Assembly: GCA_958496175.1 (NCBI GenBank)
Contig: OY292274.1
Span: 68,582,630 to 68,646,629 of the forward strand
Direction: 5' to 3'
From: Sisyra terminalis
Lineage: Eukaryota > Arthropoda > Insecta > Neuroptera > Sisyridae
DNA length: 64,000 nucleotides
Shown here: positions 34,799 through 46,555 of the stretch, piece after piece
Position numbering within the stretch: position 1 is the stretch's first letter
Layout: every line of letters begins with the position of its first letter
Notes under the pieces: generated by a model
What the model was told of the DNA's origin: nothing
The model's input: only the letters and a program-made list of their open reading frames with translations
Database searches by the model: none
Program-made: the position numbers and the translations under genes

Positions 34799-35538
34799 AT
34801 TGTCCTATGATCTTTAGATCTTTAATTTAAGTCTTCACATTCTATCCTTTTGTCCAAAAGACTTGGACCACTTTCAAATTCAATGGCTCAATTGGTAATT
34901 TCGTTATTTGATAAAATTCTTCTTTTTTCAGTTTGTTATTTTCAAGTTTGAATTTGTTGTTTGTCGAAAAAATATCAAAGAAAAAGTATCTACGCAATTT
35001 TCCCAACTGTAGCAGTTCAAGTGACGATGGCTCCAAGTCCAAGTATAAACGAAAACATAAGAAATCAAATAAATACTATTAGTTCGTAAATGATTAAATA
35101 TATATCTAAATAAAACACCACATTATCTGTGCAAACTTGTAATTTATCCAATCACCTAAGATTTGTAAACTGCAGGCTTAAATATTCAATGGTAAATTGG
35201 CTTTGAGAAAAAGTTAAGACCCATAAGTCGTGTAATCTCATTGTTCAATTCTGCCCACAAGTTGTATCCTTTATTTGGGTTTATATGACGTACCGCCTCA
35301 TTTGAAAACAATTATTCCAAAAGTGATTTGGAAATGATCGACAATTGGGCCATAAACTGTTATTTACAACGGCCGAAGATTATAAAGGCAACCCTTAGTG
35401 TTTGGGGCAATAAAGTTGAGGTTTAGTGCGGTAAGACAAATTTTATGGAATGACAAATTGTATGTAGGTCAAATGGGCGTTTTTTCTTTAAATATTTACA
35501 ACGTAATCCTGTTAAAAATAGTACAGGATTTAAAGTAG
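34799..35538. other. Intergenic or intronic, with unassigned open frames
   Basis: If the exons at 31830-32225 and 35539-38176 are one gene, this is intron. Frames at 34842-35042 (minus) and around 35325-35420 (plus, IDNWAINCYLQRPKIIKA) have coding-like composition but no recognised family and no clean splice sites. Confidence 0.35.
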
Positions 35539-38176
35539 GGTATTGCTCCCGAGAGATAGGATTAAATATTGCGAGGGTTCTAAGAACTTGTCGTCGGAGG
35601 AAAGGTAATGTTTCCTTTGAAAATTTTTTTTGAGAATTTACAATTTATGATTCATATGTTTTAAGGTCCAAATTAGAAGAAATACCGTGGAAATCGATGT
35701 CAAGGTATATTGAGATCAAAGTTTAAAATAAAAATTAAAATATTTCTTTTTTTTTACAGGTGGAAATCGCATACGTTTACAATTCTTTTATACGACACTA
35801 GCTGATCCCCGCGACTTCGTCTGCGTACCGTATTTTATTTTTTTTTATTCTTTTACGAAAAATATAATCATGCTACATCGTACATCAAATAAAAAATATC
35901 GCCAAGTTCAATAAATTCGGTCTTAATTATGACTAAAAAAAAGTCGAAAGTTATCAAAATACTCGCGTCAAAATAACCCCATCTCCCTTTTGCGATTCCC
36001 GAATGAACTTTTTGCCAAAAACTATTACACTATTGCAATGTACAACACAACCGCGAAATTGAAATATGTACAATTGCACGAAACCCAGTTCTTCCATAAT
36101 CATGTATAATCATTATGTATCTTTAAACTTATTATTGAAATATCTGAATTTCAAATATATAATTAAACCATATTGGATAGTCCAGAGTTCACCATACACG
36201 ATTTGGCGTATGCCTTTTGGTCTGGAAGAGGATTTTAAATTTCTTTTATCATTATGATGATATGATTATTTATTATTTATCATTATGATGATTTCTGGCT
36301 GGAATTGCGAACTTTTTTCGTGATCCCTTACACGTACTGGCAAATAAATTATATTGCCCCCCCAAGAAAAAAATCCTGAATACACCCTTGTCTGTTAGGG
36401 TAGGAATTTTCAAAAAAAAAAATCTTATCACATGCCTACTTCCTATAAGGAATACACCGAATATTAAAATTTCATCAGTCAGAGGGAATATATAAATACA
36501 CTATTTTATATATGCACTAGGATCATTTTTTTTTTGGTCTCATCGTGAAATTTTGTGGAAATACCAAAAAAAAAAAATCGCTGAAAGTTTGAGCCCTTAA
36601 TATTAATTTTAAGTCCTCGACCAAGACGTGTAAAGATTTCCCATTGAAAATACACGGAAAATCTGATTTTTTATTTTTAAATTTCTATATCTCAGCGGCA
36701 TTTCATGGGATCGCTTTTACTGAAGATGGTTTTTTCTCAGAATTAAACGCTCTACAAAAGTGCCCATTGCGACAAAGTCGTAACTCACACCGGTGAGGTA
36801 GTACGGACCACTGAACCTGATTTTTCCATAAAATTCAAGGCTTAATATCTCGTTTAATATTGATCTTCGCGATTTGGTCTACAAGACCTTTTTTGTAGGA
36901 AATCAAATTCTCTACAAGTTTTTCATTTATAATTTTTCCGTAGCTCTTGTTATTTACGAGATAAATGCAAAAAAAACGCGAATTTTAATGGAAAAATCAG
37001 GTTCAGTGGCCCGTACTACCTCATCGGTGTGAGTTACGACTTTGTCGCAATGGGCACTTTTGTAGACCGTTTAATTCTGAGAAAAAACCATCTTCGGTAA
37101 AAGCGATCCTATGAAATGCCGCTGAGATATAGAAATTTAAAAATAAAAAATCAGAGTTTCCGTGTATTTTCAATGGGAAATCTTTACACGTCGTGGTCGA
37201 GGACTTAAAATTAATATTAAGGGCTCAAACTTTCAGAGATTTTTTTGTTTTGGTATTTCCAACAAAATTTCATGATGGGACCAAAAAAAGTCAAAAAAAA
37301 AATCACCCTAATATGCACGGTTTTAAAAACGTTTTTATTTTAAGCTTTATTACTATTATTATTATTACTATTACATTTTTTTTTTTGTTAATATTTCCTT
37401 ACTGAGCAACCCTAAGGATCTATTTACAATTTTGTAAAAAAAAAGTTTACTGTCAGATTATTATCAATAAAAACATTTATATTTCAAAAAGGCAATTTTT
37501 TGTACTTTAAATTAAATTACTGTGCGTTTTATTAGTTCAACTAAAAATATTAATACAGATCATTTTTTAACTTTTAAATACCTTTTCAATGATATATAAC
37601 TCGCCTATCTGAAGTAAATTTTTTTTTCATCCCTCAGTTTTTACGTAGGGGGTACATTCCCTTATTATTTTTACGGAATGATAAGTAGCCTAACGTGTGT
37701 GGGTAATTGTGTTGTATCTTAGTATAAAGTTTCATTAAATTCGGTTGTTCCGTTCTTTAGTTAAATCACCAGCGCACGCGATGTAAGAAAGTTTTTTGGT
37801 AATTTTTCTCACACATTATTGGAGTTTTAGTATGGATCCCGAATTTTTTTGAAAATTTCATATAGCCTATGTTCACCGGAAATTGTGTAGGTCGTAACAG
37901 TGAAAGAATTTTTCAAATCGGTCTATGACTTTCGGAGCCTATCGAAAGCAAACAAACAATCAAATCTTTCCTCTTTATAATAATAGATATGTTTTAGGTT
38001 TTGATTTAAGGTCCAAATTAGGAGAAATACCGTGGAAATCGATGTAAAGGTATATTGAGATCAAAGTTTAAAATTAAAATTAATATATTTATTTTTTTAG
38101 GTGGAAATCGCTTACGTTTACAATTCTTTTATACGACATGATAAGCTTGAATGATTTGAAGTTTGAGGTCGTCTGA
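35539..38176 (+). CDS. Candidate downstream exons, last two exons duplicated around a Helitron
   Basis: Exon 35539-35604 (LPRDRIKYCEGSKNLSSEE, donor AAAG|GTAATG), exon 35666-35704 (SKLEEIPWKSMS, donor CAAG|GTATAT) and a terminal exon opening WKSHTFTILLYD at 35760 after TTTTTTACAG join in consistent phase. The 35760 exon is cut at 35797 by a Helitron. A duplicate of both exons follows the Helitron: the duplicate small exon (38012-38050) has an in-frame TAA, but its terminal exon (38101-38176) is intact and ends LNDLKFEVV-stop. The phase also fits the 32225 donor (TG|G = W), so these could be the tail of the KRTCAP2-like gene; the tail resembles no part of that family that I know. The acceptor at 35538 is weak. 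Could instead be a separate gene or a pseudogene. Confidence 0.35.
35798..37987 (-). mobile_element. Helitron-type element interrupted by a MITE
   Basis: On the minus strand it starts TCTATTATTATAAAGAGG and ends at the CGCAGACGAAGTCGCGGGG hairpin and CTAG. Flanks are A (35797) and T (37988). Minus the 0.8-kb MITE at 36518-37310 its length is about 1.39 kb, the same as 51396-52786, with which it is colinear in inverted orientation. A 63-codon frame (36066-36257) is shared with that copy. No Rep/helicase domain, so non-autonomous. Confidence 0.85.
36518..37310. mobile_element. Long-palindrome hAT-like MITE F3 with 8-bp TSD
   Basis: Same family as F1: TAGGATCATTTTTT to AAAATCACCCTA, with long inverted arms. 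A perfect 8-bp duplication ATATGCAC lies at 36510-36517 and 37311-37318. The paralogous Helitron at 51396-52786 has a single copy (GTGCATAT, 52069-52076) at the matching place, which is the empty site. An 8-bp duplication with TAGGG-type ends assigns the family to hAT. Confidence 0.92.
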
Positions 38177-40211
38177 CTTGATGAGGAAACGGAGGAACAT
38201 TAGAGCCAGGCGGATTGTTTTACCTAACGTTTATATAATAAAACCAGAGATATTATGATTGTGAGACCTAATTTGCTAGCAATTTCCCATATCAAATGAA
38301 TCATTTTATACAAATACAGCCATCCATTTTATTATCGGTGGGGATTGCGTTATAATAATATTATCTACTCTATAATGAAAATGTAAAATCCGTTCACATC
38401 TACTTAACATGCATGGAAACGCATATTTGATATTAGATCAGGTCGATTGGATCCTGTTCATGAGGTTCACATTTCTTGCGGTCGCCGGGGCACATAAGTC
38501 TTCATTTTATTTTTATCATTTTATATTTATGTGCAAGTAGATGAATACATACACTGTTGACGGTAGAAAAAACGGGTTTAATATGGCTGTTTAATGATAT
38601 CCAATCGATTTGGCTACTCGAATAATTTATTTACTCTGCCCAAAATTTTTTTGTCTGATCGATTTTAGATTGATTTCCATCAAAAACAACGATCAAATGT
38701 TATACCAATTAACGACGTTGGTGGTATTTTTTTTTTCCATTGGTGGAAAACAGTTAAAATTATTGCTTTAAAATATTAAAATTACTTTTTTCCCATTATT
38801 CTGTGAAAGAAAATGTTAATTTTATCCAATGAATTTTTTTAAACAATTTACAAGGTATAATCTTTTATACTAAATCAATATTTTTTTGGTCTACATTCCA
38901 TTTTCTACGGTAAACTTTGGGTATTAACTGTTACCTATGTTTTTATAGCAATAGACCGTAAATCAATCAAGTTCATATATCGACTTTACTAAAGTAAATC
39001 AAATTGCGATAATTTGGTAAGTTTATTCAAAAATAAAAAGCTAAATTGGTGAATTTAATGGAATTTATTTATGGCTTCAGCTTTCTCTATAATCAGATTG
39101 GAAGGAAATCCAATGCTTAATTTAAAAATCGTTGGGATAATCTGATAGCTAAAACACTACGTGGATAAACCAAAAGGACAATTCGTATCACAAATCGGAA
39201 ATGAAGACAAAATTTTTGCATAATATTTTAGTGGAAATACCTTGAAAGTTTCAGGTATTAAGTTATTGACTGAAAAGGTCTAGCAGGATCCACATGGTGA
39301 GTTGGCCCCTAAATATAAAGGGTCCTAAATATACGGCAAACCGTATAAAGGGTCTAGCAGGATCCACATGGCCAGTTGGCCCCCAAATAGGAACCTATAT
39401 CGAAACTTGCGTTAAAATATCGGCCTGATATACAAACACGTTTTAATATACTTTTCGCGACCAAATTCTTTGACCTGGAGATATGGGCAAAAATGTCCGC
39501 CCGCATGGCCATTTTTTCAAAGTTATATATCTCAAAAACTAATTAAGCTAGAAAAGTGAAACCAACACGAGGCTCTAGATTATTTTACAGAGTATATCAT
39601 ATATTTTTTTGAAATTTTCAGAAAAAAAATTATACAAAAAAAATCTAAAAAAACAAATGAATTTTTTTTTATATGTTCTCTGAAAATGACAATCACGAAA
39701 AAAATATATTTTATGCTTCCAAATGAGCTCTATAACTCATAAAAATTGCGTGAAAAAAAGTTGGTGCAACACTTTGAAAAAAAATTAAATGTGATTAACG
39801 TCTAATAGTATACTTAGGTTTTATTTTTTTTCGAAGTGTTGCACCAACTTGTTTTTGCACAAAACTTCAATAAAAAACAGGCGGCCATATATAGGAGCAA
39901 AAAATATATTATTTTCACAATTGTAAGTCTAAGGAAACAAAAAATATTTTTTTATTAATTCTTTTGTTTTTCTATATTTACTCTTAAGATGATTACATTC
40001 AAGATCAAAGTAATTGATCCCAATATAACATGCGCAGATGATTTCATAGTTGACTTAGATTCTTAACATTAAACAATTAATTCAGTAGAGAAAACCATGA
40101 AAGATCAATATAATGCATTCAGGATTTACTATATGATTTTAAAAAAAACTTATAGATATACATTTAATAGAAAAACGTTTACCTAGCAAATCTCAATTTC
40201 CAAAACTCTAC
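38177..40211. other. AT-rich stretch with a small duplication and a short inverted repeat
   Basis: A GTCTAGCAGGATCCACATGG block is duplicated within 39276-39385. An inverted repeat with arms AAGTTGGTGCAACACTT and AAGTGTTGCACCAACTT spans about 39757-39852. No gene recognised. Confidence 0.55.
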
Positions 40212-40554
40212 AGGGCCGTTCATAAAATACGTTCGCATACAAGGGGGGAGGGGTCTTGCTGAGTGTGACAAAATTTTAAATTTATATTTTTTTCGACTAT
40301 TTTTCCTTTTCAATATTTATCACGATAAAAAGTCATTCATTTCGTATTTAGTAAATATTAAATATATAGTTTTTAAATATATAGAAATTTGTGAACTTTT
40401 AATTGAAATTTATCATATTCAAGGGGGGGGGGGTCTTAGTTTTGTGACGAAATATTTCTAAGGGGGTCACAGAAAGTGTGACACAGCGTGACAATGGGGG
40501 AGAGGGGGTCAGAAAAAGCTTTATTTCGCGTGACGTATTTCATGAACGGCCCCT
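40212..40554. mobile_element. Short TIR element, GGGCCGTTCATAAAATACGT ends
   Basis: AGGGCCGTTCATAAAATACG and ACGTATTTCATGAACGGCCC form inverted ends of a 343-bp non-coding element with G-runs inside (near 40240 and 40425). A clear target duplication could not be fixed, so the superfamily is open. Confidence 0.75.
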
Positions 40555-42116
40555 AATTTGGGTAAAGGAACAGCGATTGATGTTTCCGAAAATTACATGA
40601 ATTTCAACTCTAAAGTCTAAAGAATATTTTGACAAAATATCCATAAAAGAAGATTTCCAAAATATTTTTATCAACAAGTGATAATAAACTGAAGTTGGAA
40701 TACAATGAAGTGGAATCCAAGTTTGCATTGCATCGATATTTTACATTGATCAATATGGTAGTCTCTATTGAATAATACAATAAGGTCGAAAATCACTTAC
40801 CTTTAACGAAAAAATCCTTGATCAAGAAGCCCTTGCAAATGCACCAAACTCCCAAGTTTTCCATGGTAAAATTTCTCCACTTCAATCACTACACAAGGAA
40901 ATCAGCTGTAACCATAGCTTTTTCCCACTTTACAACCACCAAAAATGTAATTAACCACTTTACAATTGTCCATTTCAATCACTGATAATCACCGGCCATT
41001 TCACCTATAACCTTGCTAACATGTGCTCGATGATTTCGAATTTAGCAATTTTTTTCCCGGAAAACTCGAAAAATAACGCGGAAAATAATCGAAAACGTAT
41101 TACAATTATATCAAAAGAGTTTTTACGGTGAAAAACACTTTTAATCGATTGATTTTTAAAGAAAAATATTTTCCCGAAATCAGATTACGCACTACTTCAT
41201 ACGCGTCAAATAACTGACCTTCGCTTGTTTTGTTTTTAGGAAGAAAGCCGAAAAGTAATTGGCAATAAAAGTAACTAGAAGTCAATAAAAAAAAGTTACT
41301 AGATAATTAATGCAATGCAATGCATTAAATCTTCATATGAATAAATGATGTTTTTTTAAGTTTTGCAATATATTAATTCGATTATTTCATTAAATGATTT
41401 AAATCGACATATTTTTTTTCTCGAAAACTAGCTTATTGAATACCAAAATGTTTTGCATTTGGAAAAGAAGATTGAAAATTCTTTTCATTAATTTTATAGA
41501 TTGGCTCGAAGTTAACTTCTTTTTAGATGAGATCAATGTTTCTAAAAAAAAAGGATCAAATTAGACTTAAATATTAAATCGACTACTTAAAAATAGTCCG
41601 AAAAAAAATTTTAGTTTCCACAATTTTGATTGATATGTAAAAACCGGTATTCCTTAGTAGTAGAGGAATGTAAACTTATGAATCAAAATAGTACAATATG
41701 GGGTGTCCGAATACTTTTACCTGTACAGCGGCAAGGCCAAATATCAATATATCATTTGTAGATTGGGAACCAGTTTTACGTACGATAGAGGAATGCATAG
41801 TATGTACTATACTGGTTCTGTTGATCCATGAATGGCATATTACAACTTACTTGTGCCTACCTGTTTTTCTATGGCAGGGGTGTTTAACATGATTTTTATT
41901 TTCGCACCGGGTCAAAGAAAATGATCTATAGTAAAGCAATAGCAATTATACAAAGATGGTAAATTTAACAAGTTCGCGGGTCGTATTTGTAGACAATTTT
42001 GTGCCTATATTTTTTAACTTAATTTAATGCATTTACCAGGCTATCAACATCGTATTTCCATACAAAATTTATACATAGATATGCCCCTTGAAAATATAAT
42101 TGTTATTTAGTCAGTT
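40555..42116. other. AT-rich stretch, unassigned
   Basis: The block 41640-41900 has more balanced composition and a 64-codon plus frame without a recognised domain; a CAGGGGTGTTTAACATG motif at 41875 looks like a hAT end but its partner was not found. About 42090-42116 is a short fragment of the CAGTGGCGTAGC hAT family (3' region, plus sense). Confidence 0.45.
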
Positions 42117-43365
42117 GTAGTCTAGGATCCCACTGCAGAAAAGTGTAGTGATCGAGTTTATGCTAAAAACCGAATTTTTACGAATATTTATCATCAGGAG
42201 CATACAAATCTCCTAGGTTGTCTATCAAAATATGGCCGCTAGTATTTTTAATTCCATTATTTTTAATCGATTTTTCGCAAAAATTCAATTGATTTGTTTT
42301 TAAAATAAAATATCGTCCACTTCACGGCAATATGTATAAAGACTTTGAGAAGTCAGGGTTGCCGTTGCGCACTTGACCGCGCACCTCTTCGCAGCCAGGT
42401 GTAAACAGCTATGATTTTGGGCCCTTTTTACGTTCATAACGTACTTTTATGATTTATATATCAAATTAAAGCTAATTTTTTTCTCATTATTATGATATAC
42501 GATTGCCTAATTAAATCTGGCCGCAAATAAGGGTTGCTGGCTGCTATAGATGGCAAATATTAAAAATAGAATGAAAGAGAACTAGCGCGGAACATCACCA
42601 GTCAGACGAGGACAGCGATTGGCAGTTGTACGACGTTTTAAATCCATTGCGCATGCGTCGGATGCTAGTGTTTTCAACCACTCAAGTACTTCCGGAGTAT
42701 TTTTTGAACAAAGTATTATCAATATCGATTTTGCTACTTTTCCAAATGTTTGTGGCAAAGTAGACATAATTAGATATAAATAATAAAAACCATCGATGAT
42801 TTCTATGTCGACTTGTCCAGGATTAGCTGATGTAATCTTTGGTTACAATTGTTGAATAGAGTCCGTCTTCTTCATGTCGCCTGAGCAGTGGAGTAGTGCA
42901 GAAGGTAGAGGTGCTAGAGGGAATGACAGACAATGCTCAATGTCAACTTTTTGATTAATAGCAATTACCAACAGACATCCAAAATATCTCATTCCATTTT
43001 AATTATTGATTTCCTCTGCTCCAGCTAATCCTGGACGAGTCGACATAGAAATCATTGATGGTTTTTTATTATTTATATCCAATTTAGGTCTACTTTGTCA
43101 CAAACATTTGGGAAAGTAGCAGAATCGATATTGATAATACTTTGTTCAAAAAATACTCCGGAAGTACTTGAGTGGTTGAAAACACTAGCATCCGACGCAT
43201 GCGCAATGGCGCTTTAAAACGTCGTACAACTGCCAATCGCTGTCCTCGTCTGACTGGTTAAATATGGCTAGCTCTCTTTCACTCTATTTTTAATATTTGC
43301 CATGTTTAGCAGCCAGCAACCCTTATTTGCGGTCAGATTTAATTAGGCAACCGTATATCATAATT
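42117..43365. mobile_element. Giant fold-back element FB1
   Basis: Left arm about 42117-42832, spacer about 42833-43021, right arm 43022-43365 (truncated). Arms share, as complements, TTAGCTGATG/CAGCTAATCC ends, GGAGTATTTTTTGAACAAAG, GCATGCGTCGGATGCTAGTG and AAATAAGGGTTGCTGGCTGC. The outer part of the left arm is the block seen solo at 27583-27765. A short minus-strand frame (42582-42767, STLPQTFGKVAKS) is shared with FB2 but has no recognised family. Confidence 0.82.
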
Positions 43366-43387
43366 TATAAAGCTTATAATTTATAAG

Positions 43388-43485
43388 CTTCCCAACAGTG
43401 AAAGACATTTTCAAATCGGTCAAGTAGTTTCGGAGCCTATTCAAAGCAAACAAACAATCAAATCTTTCCTCTTTATAATAATAGA
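43388..43485 (-). mobile_element. Helitron 5'-end fragment
   Basis: CAACAGTGAAAGACATTTTC through CAAACAAACAATCAAATC to CTCTTTATAATAATAGA, followed by T. This is the first roughly 100 bp of the 35798/51396 Helitron family on the minus strand; the rest is missing. Confidence 0.75.
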
Positions 43486-44550
43486 TTCCGTCCACAATAC
43501 TTTTTTTCGGTACGTAATGGCGCCTCGTTGAAAAATGAATTGTTTATATTTTTCTCAGCCTACTAAACAACAAATTAGGGAATATAATTGTCGCCATCTA
43601 TCACAGATATAAAGGCGGTTTTTTTAAACTATTTATGGTAGATAGATGCAAATATTTTTTTGGCTTTTGTAAACATTAATTGAACCTAATGAAATCAATA
43701 AAAAAAAATTGACAACGCATTGTAAAGAGGTTTCAAATTCATTTACATTTGCTTACCATATTACAAAAGTTTAAATTTATATTGACTTTTTTTTTCTTAA
43801 TAACTGGTCGTTTACAAACAATACAAGTATTTTGCTTACTAATTATTAAAAATTGAAAGAAATATATCAAATTTCATTAGTGCTAAGACAAGAAATTCTT
43901 TCTGGAAAAAAAACACATACAAATTGATATATACCCAATAGCGATATTTAATAAATTTCGTTCTTTTCCAATTAATGTAAATGGAGAGTAAAAAAAGAAG
44001 ATAACAGAATTCAATGCCCGAACAAATTAGGTTGATAGTCAGTGCATTTGACATGGAGGTGACTAATTTTAATATATCTACTAATGTTTAAATACACGTT
44101 CATATGTGGACATTGATCAGCCCCTAAATATTTTTTTTTTGTGGAAGAGTATCATATTGCCGGTGAGGTGTATTAGAGATTGGTGGGTCCTGTCAATCAA
44201 CTTTGGGAGAAATCAATGAACGATTTTGTATCTCTATCGGGTTCACATAATGTTATATCTCTGAATGTATAGATATATGGTGCACACCTGTTTGTGCTCT
44301 GATTTTCATTGATAGGTTTTGATAACATTGATGGTAATAATATGAGAGATGGATGGAATGGTTTGGGCGATGTGGAAGTGCCGATGGTTTGGTGGTGGAT
44401 GGTGTTAACTGTAATGCGTGAAATTTGATTAAATTTACCTACCATCGCCGTGCGCGCCTATATTAAATTTCCTCTCATCATGTCCACCATGTAGATTATG
44501 ATTTTCGAATGGACCACACATGACGATTTATTATGATCCGATCATGACGA
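43486..44550. other. AT-rich stretch, nothing recognised
   Basis: Minus-strand frames at 43839-44054 and 44197-44445 have no recognisable domains. No element ends seen. Confidence 0.5.
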
Positions 44551-44616
44551 TAGCGCCGTCGCAATATCGCTGAAAATTAGCAATTCATTCACGAAAAAAC
44601 CCTAAATTCTCTCCAC

Positions 44617-44892
44617 TAGCGTAGCTAGGTAACCAAGGGCCCATTAAAAAATGGGGCCCCACTGCTATGTAAACTGATAGGTTTTATCAAAACATAATAC
44701 TTATATCCAAATATTTTAAAAATGCTAAGCTACTTTAGTGTTTTTTTGTGCACTGCAGGGTAGGTAATAAAAATATTAAACAGTAACAACATAAATTACA
44801 ATTAATATGTGGGGTAGGTTGGGCTAATAAAACGAAATAGGAGAAGATTCAAGGGTTTATTCTACAAAGCTCGGGCCTACCAATAGTCTAGG
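44617..44892 (-). mobile_element. hAT 3'-end fragment, cut by FB2
   Basis: TAGCGTAGCTAGGTAACCAA through the family's 3' region to GGGCCTACCAA, then directly into FB2 (TAGTCTAGGATCCC). Same family as 14836-15188. The matching second fragment is at 46452-46555. Confidence 0.8.
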
Positions 44893-46390
44893 ATCCCACT
44901 GCAGAAAAGTGTAGTGATCGAGTTTATGCTAAAAACCTAATTTTTACGAATATTTATCATCAGGAGCATACAAATCTCCTAGGTTGCCTATCAAAATGTG
45001 GCCGCTAGTATTTTTAATTAAATTGTTTTTAATCGATTTTTCGCAAAAATTTAATTGATTTGTTTTTAAAATAAAATATCGTCCACTTCACGGCAATATG
45101 TATAAAAACTTTGAAAAGTCAGGGTTGCCGTTGCGCACTTGACCGCACCTCTTCGCAGCCAGGTGTAAATAGGTATGATTTTGGGCCCTTTTTACGTTCA
45201 TAACGTACATCTATGATTTATATATCAAATTAAAGCTAATTGTTTTCTCATTATTATGATATACGGTTGCCTAATTTAATCTGGCCGCAAATAAGGGTTG
45301 CTGGCTGCTAAAGATGGCAAATATTAAAAATAGAGTGACAGAGAGCTAGCGCGGAACATCACCAGTCAGACGAGGACACCAATTGCCAACTGTATGACGT
45401 TTTAAATCCATTGCGCATGCGTCGGATGCTAGTGTTTTCAACCACTCAAGCAATTCCGGAGTATACATAGTTTTTGAACAAAGTTTTATCAATATCGATT
45501 CTGTTACTTTTCCAAATGTTTGTGGCAAAGTAGACCTAATTAGATATAAATAATAAAAACCATCAATGATTTCTATGTCGACTTGTCCAGGATTAGCTGG
45601 AGCAGAGGAAATCAATAATTAAAATGGAATGAGATATTTTGGACGTCTGTTGGTAATTGCTATTAATCAAAAAGTTGACATTGTGTACTGTCTGTCTCAA
45701 TCCCTCTAGCACCTCTATCTTCTGCACTATTCCACTGCTCAGGCGACATGAAGAAGATGGACAAGTCAACTCTATTCAACAATTGTAACCAAAGATTGCA
45801 TCAGCTAATCCTGGACAAGTCGACATAGAAATCATTGATGGTTTTTATTATTTATATCTAATTAGGTCTACTTTGCCACAAACATTTGGAAAATTAACAG
45901 AATCGATATTGATAAAACTTTGTTCAAAAAATACTCCGGAATTGTTTGAGTGGTTGAAAACACTAGCATCCGACGCATGCGCAATGGATTTAAAACGTCG
46001 TCCTCGTCTGACTGGTGATGTTCCGCGCTAGTTCTCTTTCATTCTATTTTTAATATTTGCCATGTTTAGCAGCCAGCAACCCTTATTTGCGGTCAGATTT
46101 AATTAGGCAACCGTATATCATAATAATGAGAAAAAAATTAGCTTTAATTTGATATATAAATCACAGATGTACGTTATGAACGTAAAAAGGGCCCTAAATC
46201 ATACCTGTTTACACCTGGCTGTGAAGAGGTGCGCGGTCAAGTGCGCAACGGCAACCCTGACTTTTCAAAGTCTTTATACATATTGCCGTGGAGTGGACGA
46301 TATTTTATTTTAAAAACAAATCAATTAAATTTTTGCGAAAAATCGATTAAAAATAATGGAATTAAAAATACTAGCGGCCACATTTTGATA
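44893..46390. mobile_element. Giant fold-back element FB2, arms about 0.6-0.7 kb
   Basis: Left arm 44893-45600 and right arm 45800-46390 are inverted copies with a spacer of about 200 bp that contains CTCTAGCACCTCTATCTTCT. The right arm lacks the outermost 120 bp found on the left. The minus-strand frame 45346-45615 spans the inner left arm (STLPQTFGKVTES...) and matches the FB1 frame; it is not assignable to a transposase. Arms this long resemble foldback (FB-type) elements or fused head-to-head copies. Confidence 0.82.
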
Positions 46391-46451
46391 GCGCCGTCGC
46401 AATATCGTTGAAAATTAGCAATTCATTCACGAAAAACCCTAAATTCCCTCC

Positions 46452-46555
46452 AGTAGCGAAGCTAGGTAACCAAGGGCCCTAGGGCCCATTAAAAATGGGG
46501 CCCCACTGCTATGTAAACTGATAGGTTTTATCAAAACATAATACTTATTTTTAGA
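46452..46555 (-). mobile_element. hAT terminal fragment
   Basis: AGTAGCGAAGCTAGGTAACC through GGGGCCCCACTGCTATGTAA to about 46555, where similarity stops. Second copy of the start of 44617-44892. Confidence 0.75.

Larger units (their letters stand above)
44551..46555. repeat. Direct duplication flanking FB2 (44551-44720 and 46388-46555)
   Basis: GATAGCGCCGTCGCAATATC and the following roughly 160 bp, including the start of a hAT element, occur at 44551-44720 and again at 46388-46555 in the same orientation, about 1.84 kb apart. Between them lie a hAT fragment and FB2. This is either a tandem duplication of a 1.84-kb unit or an exchange between sister copies. Confidence 0.8.

Noticed and set aside
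34842..35042. Minus-strand 66-codon frame with coding-like composition
   Set aside because: No family, no matching splice sites and opposite to the exon candidates; left as part of the unassigned stretch.
41698..41892. Plus-strand 64-codon frame near a CAGGGGTGTTTAAC motif
   Set aside because: No domain and no second element end; not enough for a gene or element call.
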